Notes under the pieces: model-generated
Told to the model about the DNA's origin: nothing
Database searches by the model: none
What the model saw: the letters and a program-made list of their open reading frames with translations, nothing else
Shown here: in pieces, positions 49,734 through 59,840 of the stretch
Layout: each line of letters opens with the position of its first letter
Numbering within the stretch: the first letter of the stretch is position 1
Program-made: the position numbers and the translations under genes
DNA from: Lentzea californiensis
GTDB lineage: Bacteria > Actinomycetota > Actinomycetes > Mycobacteriales > Pseudonocardiaceae
Assembly: GCF_024648825.1 (NCBI RefSeq)
Contig: NZ_JANBBE010000001.1
Location: forward strand, 62,001-126,000
Length of the DNA: 64,000 nucleotides
Direction of reading: 5' to 3'

Positions 49734-52309
49734 GCGGTGATCTCCGTGAGGTAGCCGAGCGCGACGAGGTCCGCGACGGGGTGGGTGGTGCGGTACCGGC
49801 TGCCACCGCCGGGCTGGCCGAACCAGGGCGCGCTGATCGTGCGGTGGACGGGCAGGTCCCTGGTGACGCGGTACCTGCGGTAGCCCTCGCCCGCCGCCTG
49901 GGGCGGCAGGGACCGCTGTGCGAACGGGGTGCCCGCCGTGCTCAGGACGCGACCCTCCGGCGTGCCGAACCTGTCGAGTTCCGCACCTGCCTGGAGGACC
50001 TCGGGCCGGCTGTCCTCGTAGCCGCCCTCGCGTTCCGCGGGCCAGCGCGGGGTGCCGTCCTCGTGCTGGAACAGGCTTTCCCAGTCGCGTTCGTGCATGC
50101 CCGCGAGCGGGTCGTGACCGGCCAGGAGTTCTTGCACGATCGGGTGATCCTTGCCGAGACCGGCGCTGGACTGCGCCGGCTGGGCGGAGGACGTGTCGAT
50201 CGGCTGAGGGTGGTCGTCCGGGGCGAACCTCGGGACGGCCTGCTCCTCCTCCTGCGGGGGCGGCGGGAGCTGACGGGCCGGCTTGGGGGCGAGGGTCGGA
50301 GCCCGTCCGGCGCTCAGGAAGACGGCCATGAACCAGCTGCCGGCCGCAGCCGCCGTGTAGGTGTGGCGGGCGATCTCGCCGGCGATGGCGGGATTCGCCA
50401 GCGCCAGGTCGTTCCGGTTCTCGAGACGGTCGCTCAGCGCGTGCGAACCGCCGGGCTCCACTGCCGCCAGCGGACCCGAGGTGGCGGTCCGGGCTCCGAG
50501 GTCGACGTCGGCGCCGGGCGCGGCCGGGCTGGCGATGGTGTCGCCGACCTGGCGTTCGCCGCGTTCCTCCACGGTCGCGACGTCGCCGTCCAGCAGAGCG
50601 TCCGCGGCGTCCTTCGCCAGGTCCTTGGCGGCCGCGTCCTTGGCCGCGACCGACGCGGGCGAGTTCTGGGAGGAGACCTGCGTGCCGGACTGGGTCTGGC
50701 CCGGCCCGTACCCCTGGCTCGGCTGGGTTCCGGCCTGGCCGCCGAACTGGGCGGGCTGGTTGCCCAGCGCCTGAGCCGGTGCCGCGCCGGGGAAACCGGT
50801 CTTGGCCGCGGCCGCCTGCGCACCCGCCTTGGTCTCGCCCGGCTTGAGCTCGCCGGACTTCGCCTCGCCGGACTTGAGTTCGGTGGGCTTCGCGTCCGCC
50901 GCGGGCTTGGCGGCCTGCTGACCCTGCTGAGCGGCCTGACCCGCCTGGCCGTGCTGGCCGGGTGCCTGCGCGGCACTCTGCTGACCCACGACGGCACCGA
51001 CCTGGGACGCCGCCACCGGAACACCACCGGCAGCACCGCCCACGGCACCACCGATCGAGCCGCCCACCGGGCCACCGGCCGGAGCCGCGCCCATCGCCGG
51101 GGCGGCAGGTGCGGCGGCCGGGGTCGCGGGAGCCGCCGCCTGAGGTGCGGAGGGGGCCTGGCCGGGCAGTTCGCCACCTCGGACCAGGGTCGGGTCGAGC
51201 ACGGCGGCGGACGCCTGGGTCGTGCCTTCGGTGATGGGACCGAGGGTGCCCGCGACGCTCGGGATCGCGTCGGCCACCGGCTGCGCGACGGGCGCGACGA
51301 CGTGGCCGACCGCGTGTCCTGCGCCGGTCACGATGCCGGGGATCGGGCCCTTGCCCTCGCCACGGCCTTCACCACGGCCCTGACCGTCGCCATGGCCCTG
51401 ACCGTCGCCGTCACCCCGGCCGTCGAACACCGGACCGGCGGCGTCACGGCCACCGGGAACCGCGTCCAGCACCGGCTGCACGACCGCGGCAGCGGGTGCG
51501 GTCACGGGAGCGGCGGCGTCGAGGACCGGCGCGGCGACGTCGGTCACGGCACCGACGACTGGTGCGACCGGAGCCGTCACGGCACCGACGACGGGCGCGA
51601 CTGGAGCGGTCACGGCGCCGACGACCGGGGCCACCGCTTCGGTCACAGGAGCGACCACGGCGGCGACGGGCTCGACGATGGGGGCGACCACACCGGCCAC
51701 CGGTGCGACCACGCCGCCGACGAGGTTCGTGACGGGCGACAGCAGGCCAGCGCCGGGCCCGTGGGCGCCGGGTGCGGTGTTGACGGGATGCGTGCCCTGG
51801 CTCATGTCGATGCCGCTGTCCAGGCGGATCGCCGAGGTCAGCGTGTTCTGGAGGTTCGCGACGTTGGCCGCGGCACCCTTCGTCAGCGTGTCGAGGCCGA
51901 GCAGCGCGGTGGGGTTGCCGGCACTGGCCGATGCCGTCGCGGCGTCGTTGTTCTTGGCCAGCGCCACCAGCTCGCGGACGATCTCGACCTTGGCGGCACC
52001 GACCTGCTTGGCGGCGTGGTCGAGGCGGTCGGCGGCGGCGTGGCAGCCGTGGGCGGCGCGGTGGAAGTCGCCGTCGGGACCCACGACCTTGGCCCAGCGA
52101 CCACGGGCCGCGTCGCCGGTGCCACCGGTCATGCCGCCCAGCGCACGGTTCGCGGCACCGTCGGACGTGGTGCCGAGGCTCTTGATCTTGTCGCCGGCGT
52201 CGCGCCACGCGGTGGCGCTGGAACGCATGGCGTCCTCGTCGGCCTTGGGCCACGAGACACCGGCCTTGGCCGCGACGGCGGCGAGTTCGGCGGGAAGCTC
52301 GATGCCCAT
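49730..52309 (-). CDS. CpnT-like toxin with C-terminal TNT NAD+ glycohydrolase domain
   Basis: An 859-residue protein. Residues 1-~140 resemble the WXG100-like N-terminal domain of CpnT (ELPAELAAVAAKAGVSWPKA, WRDAGDKIKSLG). Residues ~180-660 are a low-complexity linker rich in Ala, Pro, Val, Gly and Gln, with repeated APVVGAVTAPV. The last ~86 residues are a TNT domain: LDRFGTPEGRVLSTAGTPFA, QRSLPP, YRRYRVTRDLPVHRTI, SAPWFGQPGGGSRY and DLVALGYLTEI. The DRFG arginine (780) and FGQ glutamine (832) correspond to residues needed for NAD+ cleavage by M. tuberculosis TNT. No Sec signal is present; the WXG100-like gene upstream and the N-terminal domain suggest type VII secretion. Confidence 0.88.
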   Translation of the reverse strand: MGIELPAELAAVAAKAGVSWPKADEDAMRSSATAWRDAGDKIKSLGTTSDGAANRALGGMTGGTGDAARGRWAKVVGPDGDFHRAAHGCHAAADRLDHAAKQVGAAKVEIVRELVALAKNNDAATASASAGNPTALLGLDTLTKGAAANVANLQNTLTSAIRLDSGIDMSQGTHPVNTAPGAHGPGAGLLSPVTNLVGGVVAPVAGVVAPIVEPVAAVVAPVTEAVAPVVGAVTAPVAPVVGAVTAPVAPVVGAVTDVAAPVLDAAAPVTAPAAAVVQPVLDAVPGGRDAAGPVFDGRGDGDGQGHGDGQGRGEGRGEGKGPIPGIVTGAGHAVGHVVAPVAQPVADAIPSVAGTLGPITEGTTQASAAVLDPTLVRGGELPGQAPSAPQAAAPATPAAAPAAPAMGAAPAGGPVGGSIGGAVGGAAGGVPVAASQVGAVVGQQSAAQAPGQHGQAGQAAQQGQQAAKPAADAKPTELKSGEAKSGELKPGETKAGAQAAAAKTGFPGAAPAQALGNQPAQFGGQAGTQPSQGYGPGQTQSGTQVSSQNSPASVAAKDAAAKDLAKDAADALLDGDVATVEERGERQVGDTIASPAAPGADVDLGARTATSGPLAAVEPGGSHALSDRLENRNDLALANPAIAGEIARHTYTAAAAGSWFMAVFLSAGRAPTLAPKPARQLPPPPQEEEQAVPRFAPDDHPQPIDTSSAQPAQSSAGLGKDHPIVQELLAGHDPLAGMHERDWESLFQHEDGTPRWPAEREGGYEDSRPEVLQAGAELDRFGTPEGRVLSTAGTPFAQRSLPPQAAGEGYRRYRVTRDLPVHRTISAPWFGQPGGGSRYRTTHPVADLVALGYLTEITA

Positions 52310-52310
52310 G

Positions 52311-52625
52311 TCAGCCGTCCAACCTTCTCATCCCGGAGGCGTTCTGCTCCTCGACGTGCCGGTACGTGGAGGCCGTCGCGGCGAGCTTGTCGCTCACGTC
52401 CCCCAACGTCGTCGCAAGCCCGGACAACGCCCCGGTGGCGTCCCCGGACGGCTTGTCGTGCGAGGCGGCGAAACTCCGCCCGACGGCGTCATCACCCCAG
52501 CAGACCCCGAACGCGGCGAGCGCCCGGTCGAGCGCCCCCGCGATCTCGCCTGCCTGCCCCGCGAACCCCTTGAGCTCGCGCGCCCCGGCGTCGAGCCGCT
52601 CGAGGTCGGCCGAGTACCCGGTCAT
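52311..52625 (-). CDS. WXG100-like ESX secretion-associated protein
   Basis: A 104-residue helical-hairpin protein (LERLDAGARELKGFAGQAGE, DRALAAFGVCWGDDAVGRSF, DKLAATASTYRHVEEQNASG). The turn reads GVCWGDD, close to the WxG motif of ESAT-6-like proteins. It lies 1 bp upstream of the toxin gene and overlaps the YbaB-like gene by 4 bp. In ESX systems such proteins form heterodimers with larger substrates and guide export, so it likely pairs with the WXG100-like N-terminus of the toxin. Confidence 0.82.
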   Translation of the reverse strand: MTGYSADLERLDAGARELKGFAGQAGEIAGALDRALAAFGVCWGDDAVGRSFAASHDKPSGDATGALSGLATTLGDVSDKLAATASTYRHVEEQNASGMRRLDG

Positions 52626-53107
52626 CGGACCCTCCTGTCGATGAGCTCGGAGTCGAGCCAGCTCTCCCGTTGCTCGTTGTCCTCGTCGTCGTCCCTGCGC
52701 CCGCGAACGGACTGGTGCCCCAGGTCCACGGTCTCGGTGTCGTCCACCGTGTACTCGGAGGGCTTGAGATCAGCCGTCCCGGCAACGAGCGCGGCAGGAT
52801 CGGCAGAGGAGGGCAACACAGCACTCAACGTCTGATACGTGTCCTCGGCAGCACTGGCCGCGGCCTCGGCCACGGTCCGCACGATCAACTCGGCCAGCTG
52901 CTCCGGCCGATGCCTGCGATAGGCCGACTCGGAAAGCTCCAGTCCCACGAGCTTGCCGCCAGTTCCGACGGTCGCCTGGACCGTCCCGTCAGGACTGGAG
53001 GCCCGCCCGGACACGGCGGCCAGCTCGCGCTGAACCGAAGCAAGCTGCTCGCGGCTACGCCGGTAGTCAGCGAGCAACTCCTCGACCTGCGCACGGTGGT
53101 CGTCCAC
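52622..53107 (-). CDS. YbaB/EbfC-family protein
   Basis: A 161-residue protein with a YbaB/EbfC-type N-terminal domain (VEELLADYRRSREQLASVQR, ELAAVSGRASSPDGTVQATV, GTGGKLVGLELSESAYRRHR). The C-terminal ~60 residues are acidic and disordered. YbaB-like genes are a frequent first gene in actinobacterial ESX-substrate operons (EspL-like), so a chaperone-like role for export is more likely than nucleoid binding. The GTG start has GAGGGGG in front of it. First gene of the operon YbaB-WXG100-TNT toxin-immunity. Confidence 0.8.
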   Translation of the reverse strand: MDDHRAQVEELLADYRRSREQLASVQRELAAVSGRASSPDGTVQATVGTGGKLVGLELSESAYRRHRPEQLAELIVRTVAEAAASAAEDTYQTLSAVLPSSADPAALVAGTADLKPSEYTVDDTETVDLGHQSVRGRRDDDEDNEQRESWLDSELIDRRVR

Positions 53108-53204
53108 CGAGTCCCCCTCACACGCATAGCCCTGGGCTCGGGCTCTAGGACGCCGTCGCCCCTAGATCGGTTCCCAGCGGTTTCAGTTACGTAGGATCAA
53201 CGAG

Positions 53205-53642
53205 ATGATCGCCTTCGAGGATCTGCCCGCAGGCCGCATCATCCCGCTCGGCGAGGTCATCGTCGACCGGGACGACATGCTGGACTTCGCGAAGAAGTTC
53301 GACCCGCAACCGTTCCACCTGGACGAGGAAGCGGGCAAGAACTCGATTTTCGGCGGTTTGTCCGCCTCCGGCTGGTACACCGCGTCCCTCTGGATGCGCC
53401 GCTGGGTGGACGAGGTCCTGGCCGACTCCACCTCACAGGGCTCGCCGGGCGGTCGCGAACTCTCCTGGCTGGCCCCGGTCCACCCCGGCGACACGCTCAC
53501 CTTCGAGGCCGAGGTGCTCACCGCACGCCGCTCGAAGAAGCGGCCGGACCTGGGCCTGGTGGAGTTCGAGGGCAGGGCGAAGCGGGGCGATGAGCTGGTC
53601 TACCGGTTCATCGCCACAGGCATGTTCACCGCGCGCGGCTGA
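53205..53642 (+). CDS. MaoC-family (R)-specific enoyl-CoA hydratase
   Basis: A 145-residue hotdog-fold protein. VDRDDMLDFAKKFDPQPFHL followed by DEEAGKNSIFGGLSASGWYT contains the catalytic Asp and His of the hydratase-2 motif (D-x4-H, then GG..SGW). The end ELVYRFIATGMFTARG is typical. It should hydrate trans-2-enoyl-CoA in fatty acid or polyketide metabolism. It is convergent with the HMG-CoA lyase gene, with one base between stop codons, so the transcripts must overlap or share a terminator. Confidence 0.88.
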   Translation: MIAFEDLPAGRIIPLGEVIVDRDDMLDFAKKFDPQPFHLDEEAGKNSIFGGLSASGWYTASLWMRRWVDEVLADSTSQGSPGGRELSWLAPVHPGDTLTFEAEVLTARRSKKRPDLGLVEFEGRAKRGDELVYRFIATGMFTARG

Positions 53643-53643
53643 A

Positions 53644-54573
53644 CTACTTCGTCAGCGCGCGCACCACACGCGACGGACTCGGGCGGCCCAGCTGCTCGGC
53701 CATCCACACCGAGGTCTCGACCAGCTTGTCGAGGTCGACTCCGGTCTCGATGCCCAACCCGTCGAGCATCCACACCAGGTCCTCGGTGGCGAGGTTGCCG
53801 GTGGCCGACTCGGCATAAGGGCACCCACCCAGCCCACCGGCCGAGGAGTCCACAGTCGTCACCCCACACCGCAAAGCGGCCAACGTGTTGGACAACGCCT
53901 GCCCATAGGTGTCATGAAAGTGCACAGCAAGCCGAGAAACATCGCGGAACCCCTCCAGCAACGACTCGACCTGACCAGGAGTGGCAACCCCGATGGTGTC
54001 GCCCAGCGACAGCTGCGAGCACCCCATCTCCAGCAACCGCTCCCCGACAGCCACGACCTGGGACCGCGCGACCGGCCCCTCCCAGGGGTCGCCGAAACAC
54101 ATCGACACGTACCCGCGCACGTCCAGACCTTCTGCCAGCGCACGGGAAACAGTCGGCTCGAACATCTCGAACTGCGAGTCCAGCGTGCGGTTCAGGTTGC
54201 GCGAAGCGAACGTCTCCGTGGCCGAGGCGAAGATCGCGATGTGCGTGACCCCGGCCTCCAGGGCACGGTCCAGCCCACGCTCGTTGGGCACCAGCACGGG
54301 GTAGAGGACCCCAGGCCGCTGATCCAGTCCCGCCAGCAACTCGGCGGCGTCGGCCAGCTGCGGCACCCACTTGGGGTGCACGAAGGACGTCGCCTCCAAA
54401 ACGGACAGTCCGGCGGCAGCCAGCCGGTCCAGGAACTCAAGCTTCACCGCCACCGGCACGACGACCGACTCGTTCTGCAGGCCGTCGCGGGCGCCGACCT
54501 CCCAGATCGTCACCCGCGAGGGCAGCGATCCGGAGCCGACGACGTCCGGCAGCCCTGCCTCACGCGCGCCCAT
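53644..54573 (-). CDS. Hydroxymethylglutaryl-CoA lyase
   Basis: A 309-residue TIM-barrel lyase cleaving HMG-CoA to acetyl-CoA and acetoacetate, the last step of leucine degradation. It has VTIWEVGARDGLQNESVVVP, VLEATSFVHPKWVPQLADA, SLGDTIGVATPGQVESLL, AVHFHDTYGQALSN (metal His) and AGGLGGCPYAESATGNLATE with the catalytic Cys in GGCPYA. The 5' end overlaps the PH-domain gene by 14 bp. It is not present at this position in M. tuberculosis. It fits the neighbouring acyl-CoA carboxylase and dehydrogenase genes. Confidence 0.92.
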   Translation of the reverse strand: MGAREAGLPDVVGSGSLPSRVTIWEVGARDGLQNESVVVPVAVKLEFLDRLAAAGLSVLEATSFVHPKWVPQLADAAELLAGLDQRPGVLYPVLVPNERGLDRALEAGVTHIAIFASATETFASRNLNRTLDSQFEMFEPTVSRALAEGLDVRGYVSMCFGDPWEGPVARSQVVAVGERLLEMGCSQLSLGDTIGVATPGQVESLLEGFRDVSRLAVHFHDTYGQALSNTLAALRCGVTTVDSSAGGLGGCPYAESATGNLATEDLVWMLDGLGIETGVDLDKLVETSVWMAEQLGRPSPSRVVRALTK

Positions 54574-55084
54574 CGACGGCCCCCGGGTAGAAGTCGTCGT
54601 CGGGGTTGTCGTTGACCTCTCGGTACAACATCGTGTGCACCTTCTCCACGGACGGGATGTCGTCGAACTCGAGCGGCTCGTCCGAGGCCGACTCGATGAT
54701 CAGGGTGCCGCAGCCGAGCAGGCGGTCGGAGAAACTGTGCTCGAAGCGGACGCTGTTCACACGAGCCAAAGGGATGTCGAGGCCTGTGCGCTTGAACACT
54801 CCCTCGCGGTACATCACCCGGTCCGACGTGATGATGAAGTGCGTCGTCCGCCAGCGCACCACCGGCGTCACCGTCAGCCACAAGATCAGCACGGCGCCGA
54901 CCACGGCCAGCACGATCCACACGACGGTGGCCCACGACTGGTCTCCGAAGAGACCGGCGAGGTAGGTGCCGAGCGCGACCACCACCAGCAGCCAGAACAC
55001 CGGGAAGATCAGCATCTTCCAGTGGGGGTGCCTGTGGATCACGACGTGCTCGCCGGAGCTCAGCAGGTCGTCGGGATAGGCCAT
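54560..55084 (-). CDS. PH-domain-containing membrane protein
   Basis: A 174-residue homologue of Rv3278c. A short N-terminal segment with EHVVIHRHPHWKMLIFPVFW leads into two membrane helices (LIFPVFWLLVVVALGTYLAG, TVVWIVLAVVGAVLILWLTV). A bacterial PH (bPH2-like) domain follows: TTHFIITSDRVMYREGVFKR, TGLDIPLARVNSVRFEHSFS, DRLLGCGTLIIESASDEPLE. The function of this conserved envelope protein is unknown. The ATG at 55084 follows the birA stop by 13 bp on the same strand, so the HMG-CoA lyase and PH genes are probably in the birA transcript. Confidence 0.88.
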   Translation of the reverse strand: MAYPDDLLSSGEHVVIHRHPHWKMLIFPVFWLLVVVALGTYLAGLFGDQSWATVVWIVLAVVGAVLILWLTVTPVVRWRTTHFIITSDRVMYREGVFKRTGLDIPLARVNSVRFEHSFSDRLLGCGTLIIESASDEPLEFDDIPSVEKVHTMLYREVNDNPDDDFYPGAVDGRA

Positions 55085-55097
55085 GGCGCAACCCTAA

Positions 55098-55901
55098 CTA
55101 CGCCTGGCGCAAATGCACCACGTCACCAGCGGACACGCCGTGCTCCACCCCGTCGGCGCCGCGCACGACCAGCGTGCCGTCGGCCTCGATGCGCTGCGCC
55201 ACCCCGAGGAGCTCGACACCACCGGGGAGTTCGACCCGCACGTTCTGGCCCACGGTCGACGAGTGCTCCTCGTACTCCTCGAGCACTCCGGACTCGACCG
55301 CGTCGCCGCCGTTCTTGCGCCACACGCCTTCCAGCCCGGCCAGCTCGACCAGGAGCCGGAACGCGAGCTCGCCGCGGTCGAGCTCGGCGGCGCCCAGGTC
55401 CTCCAGCGACGTCGGCGCGAGCCCACCCGGTGCGGGCTGGACGCCGGAGGGCAGCTTCGCCACGTTCAGGCCCATGCCGACCACGACCGCGCCGTCGGCG
55501 GTGATCTCGGACAGGATCCCCGCGCCCTTGCCCGGCCCGGAACCGAGCAGCAGGTCGTTCGGCCACTTCAGCGTCGCCTCGACACCGGTCGACTGGGCGA
55601 CGCGCACCAAGGCGAGCCCGGCGATCAGGTTCAGCCACGGCAGCCGCTCGGCGGGCACACCGGCCGGGCGGAACAGCACGCTGAGGTAGAGGCCACCCGC
55701 GGGCGACGACCAGCTGCGGCCGCGCCGGCCCTGGCCCGCGCTCTGCTCCAGCGCGATCAGCACGGTGCGGTCCGCGGCGCCGGAGGCGGCCAGGTCCGCG
55801 TTGGTGGACGCCGTGGTCTCGACGACGTCGAGAGCGGCGTACGGGCCGTTGGGTGCGACGAGCCGTGAGCGCAGCTCTTCGGCGTCGAGTGCGGAGGTCA
55901 T
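55098..55901 (-). CDS. birA: Biotin-[acetyl-CoA-carboxylase] ligase
   Basis: A 267-residue group I biotin protein ligase. It has [33 protein letters not shown] (GRRGR.W loop), [29 protein letters not shown] (KWPND) and [20 protein letters not shown]. There is no N-terminal DNA-binding helix-turn-helix, so it acts only as an enzyme. It biotinylates carrier domains such as the one on AccA3 beyond the right edge. Homologue of Rv3279c, divergent from accD5 as in mycobacteria. Confidence 0.93.
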   Translation of the reverse strand: MTSALDAEELRSRLVAPNGPYAALDVVETTASTNADLAASGAADRTVLIALEQSAGQGRRGRSWSSPAGGLYLSVLFRPAGVPAERLPWLNLIAGLALVRVAQSTGVEATLKWPNDLLLGSGPGKGAGILSEITADGAVVVGMGLNVAKLPSGVQPAPGGLAPTSLEDLGAAELDRGELAFRLLVELAGLEGVWRKNGGDAVESGVLEEYEEHSSTVGQNVRVELPGGVELLGVAQRIEADGTLVVRGADGVEHGVSAGDVVHLRQA

Positions 55902-56018
55902 CGGGCCAGGTTATGGGAACGGAAGAGAGTACGTGCGATCGGAGATCACCGACAGGTTGCCGTGACCTGGACAACTGCACGGGGCAGTTCAGCAATGGTC
56001 TCGTTAGGCTGCGAGCCC

Positions 56019-57661
<1,643 letters not shown>

Positions 57662-57665
<4 letters not shown>

Positions 57666-57892
57666 CCGCGCCGGAGGAGAACGAGAAGCCGCTGCTCGAG
57701 GTCGTCAAGGGCACGCCCGACGACTACCAGCTGGCCGCCCTGACCGCCGTCATCGCCGGGCTGGCCTCGGCCGCGCCCGCCGAGGACGCGCCGAAGCGGC
57801 GTTCGGAGTGGGCGAACCCGGCCCGCCGGGTCCGCCGGCCGCTGCAGCACGGGCCGGGTGCCTGGCGCGCGTCCGGATTCCCGCCAGGTTGA
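57662..57892 (+). CDS. accE: Acyl-CoA carboxylase epsilon subunit
   Basis: A 76-residue epsilon subunit, which binds the AccD5 hexamer and strengthens association with AccA3. The motif [20 protein letters not shown] (typical VVKGxPxxxELAAL) is followed by a linker and the C-terminal [20 protein letters not shown] ending ASGFPPG, the usual W..P...W..S pattern. The GTG overlaps the accD5 stop (GTGA), giving coupled synthesis. A perfect 23-bp hairpin begins directly after the stop. Confidence 0.9.
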
Positions 57893-57947
57893 CCGCACGC
57901 GGGGCCCTTTCGTACTGACATGCTGTACGAAAGGGCCCCGCGTGCGG
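57893..57947. terminator. Perfect 23-bp hairpin between convergent genes; palindromic repeat copy 2
   Basis: The left arm (57893-57915; begins CCGCACGCGGGG, ends CTTTCGTAC) and the right arm (57925-57947) are perfectly complementary, with a 9-base loop TGACATGCT. It occupies nearly the whole 59-bp gap between accE and the convergent gene at 57952 and should terminate both. The arm shares CCGCACGCGGGG and CTTTCGT with the element at 42309, so it belongs to a dispersed repeat family. Confidence 0.85.
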
Positions 57948-57951
57948 CAAG

Positions 57952-58338
57952 TCAGCAGGGGACGCGGCGGCTCGTGACGTTCAGGCCGACGGCGACCTCG
58001 CGACAGCGGGTCTCGCCGTCGACCTGCAGCTTCAGCGTCCAGAACGCGCTGCCGTAGGCGTTGGTCCGCCGCAGCACCTGCACGCCGGCGTGGTCGAGCG
58101 GCAGGTTGGAACGCACGGCGGGCACGATCTGCGTCAGGAGTGCGTTCTCCGCCCGATCGGCGGTGTCGGCGAACGGCCAAATGGGCACTCCATAGCCGAT
58201 CGGGTCACTCGCGAGCACGCTTCCAACGCCGAATGATCCGATCAGGCCGCCGAGCACGACGAGCAGTGCCGCGATCCGTCTGCGCTTGCCTTCGCGATCG
58301 GAGCCGCGTTCGGTGAGGACAAGCACCCAGCGCTTCAC
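57952..58338 (-). CDS. Hypothetical membrane-anchored protein
   Basis: A 128-residue protein with a basic N-terminus and one membrane helix (IAALLVVLGGLIGSFGVGSV), leaving about 85 residues outside. The outer part contains RCREVAVGLNVTSRRVPC with two cysteines that could pair. No family is recognised. The start is an ATG at 58338, leaving 77 bp to the GTG of the divergent MFS gene. It is convergent with accE and separated from it by the perfect hairpin. Confidence 0.6.
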   Translation of the reverse strand: MKRWVLVLTERGSDREGKRRRIAALLVVLGGLIGSFGVGSVLASDPIGYGVPIWPFADTADRAENALLTQIVPAVRSNLPLDHAGVQVLRRTNAYGSAFWTLKLQVDGETRCREVAVGLNVTSRRVPC

Positions 58339-58415
58339 TCTTCCGAGAGTGCCGACTGAAGAGGTGATCGCGCATCAGCAGTACTACTCAAACGGACCGT
58401 GCGAACTGGCGGACC

Positions 58416-59840
58416 GTGTACGCGCTGTGCATCGGCTTCTTCATGACGCTGCTGGACACGACCATCGTCAACGTCGCACTGCCGTCGATGATCACCGACC
58501 TGAACGCGTCCCTGAACGACGTCATCTGGGTCGTCAGCGCCTACCTGCTCGCGTTCGCGGTGCCGTTGCTGCTGACCGGGCGGCTGGGTGACCGGTACGG
58601 GCCCAAGCGGCTCTACGGCATCGGGCTCGTGCTGTTCATCGGGGCGTCGCTGGCCTGCGGTCTCTCCACGACCGCGGACGCGCTGATCGCCGCGAGGGTG
58701 TTCCAGGGTCTCGGGGCCGCGGCCATGACCCCGCAGACGATGGCGTTCATCACGCACCTGTTCCCGCCGGTCAAGCGGGGTGCGGCGCTCGGCATGTGGG
58801 GGTCTGTGGCCGGGCTGGCGACGGTCTCCGGGCCGTTGCTCGGCGGGGTGCTGGTCACGCACCTGGGCTGGGAGTGGATCTTCTTCGTGAACCTCCCGAT
58901 CGGTGTGCTCGCGGTGGTGCTGCTGTTCCTGTGGGTGCCCGACCTGCGGCCGGACCGCGCGCCGAAGTTCGACGTGCTCGGCGTCGTGCTGTGCTGCCTG
59001 GGGCTCGGCCTGCTGGTGTTCGGGATCCAGAACGGCGAGCACTACCAGTGGGGCCGGGTCGCCGGGTTCATCACGATCGCCGAGATCATCGCCGCCGGGG
59101 TGCTGTTCCTCGCCCTGTTCGTGCTGTGGCAGGCGTCGGCGCGCAACTCCGAGCCGCTGATGCCGCTGCGGATCTTCCGCAACCGCAACTTCTCGCTCGG
59201 CAACGTCGCGAACATCTCCATCGGCATCGCGGTGACCGGGGTGTTCGTGCCACTGGCGCTGTTCCTGCAGACCGTGCCGAAGCTGTCTCCGCTGATGACG
59301 GGCCTGGTCACGGCACCGGCGTCGCTGATGTCCGGCGTCGTGGCGATCTTCGCGGGACGGCTGTCGAACCGGGCCGACGCCAAGTACCTGCCGATCACCG
59401 GGTTCGCCCTGATGGCGCTGGGCATCGTGGCGATGACGTTCCTGCTGGGGACGGCGTCCCAGAATGATGGAGCACAGTGGGTGCTGTTGCCGTCGATGGT
59501 CGCCCTGGGCATCGGCATGGGGCTCGTGTTCTCGCCGCTGACGAACATCTCCACGCGCACGCTCGACAGGTCCCTGCTCGGTGCCGGGTCCGGCATCTAC
59601 AACACCTCGCGGCAGTTCGGGAACGTGCTGGGCAGCGCCGTGACGGCGGCCGTGCTGCAGGTCGTGCTGGCGGCCACGGGCGACTTCACCTCGGCCGTGC
59701 GGGCGACGTTCTACCTGCTGCTGGGCGTGCTGGCGGCCGGCATCGCGGCCGCGTTCGCCTTCCACCGGGTCGCCGCGCCGGCCGTGACAGACTCGGCGCG
59801 TGCGTCTGATCCTGGCCTCCCAGTCACCCGCCCGTCTTAG
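58416..59840 (+). CDS. MFS transporter, DHA2 family (EmrB/QacA-like)
   Basis: A 474-residue exporter with about 14 helices. The DHA2 motifs are present: LDTTIVNVALPSMITDL (motif D1), LTGRLGDRYGPKRLYGIGLV (motif A), ARVFQGLGAAAMTPQ (motif B) and SVAGLATVSGPLLGGVLVTH (motif C). It should extrude hydrophobic or cationic compounds by proton antiport. The only standard start is the GTG at 58416, which places the first helix at the very N-terminus and has no ribosome site. Upstream in-frame codons read SSTTQTDRANWRTV, which looks coding, back to a stop at 58365. The 3' end overlaps maf by 41 bp. Confidence 0.88.
   Translation: MYALCIGFFMTLLDTTIVNVALPSMITDLNASLNDVIWVVSAYLLAFAVPLLLTGRLGDRYGPKRLYGIGLVLFIGASLACGLSTTADALIAARVFQGLGAAAMTPQTMAFITHLFPPVKRGAALGMWGSVAGLATVSGPLLGGVLVTHLGWEWIFFVNLPIGVLAVVLLFLWVPDLRPDRAPKFDVLGVVLCCLGLGLLVFGIQNGEHYQWGRVAGFITIAEIIAAGVLFLALFVLWQASARNSEPLMPLRIFRNRNFSLGNVANISIGIAVTGVFVPLALFLQTVPKLSPLMTGLVTAPASLMSGVVAIFAGRLSNRADAKYLPITGFALMALGIVAMTFLLGTASQNDGAQWVLLPSMVALGIGMGLVFSPLTNISTRTLDRSLLGAGSGIYNTSRQFGNVLGSAVTAAVLQVVLAATGDFTSAVRATFYLLLGVLAAGIAAAFAFHRVAAPAVTDSARASDPGLPVTRPS

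Noticed and set aside
51490-51730. Repeated GGCGCCGACGAC-like DNA units in the toxin gene
   Set aside because: They encode the APVVGAVTAPV protein repeats of the toxin linker and need no separate DNA-level explanation.
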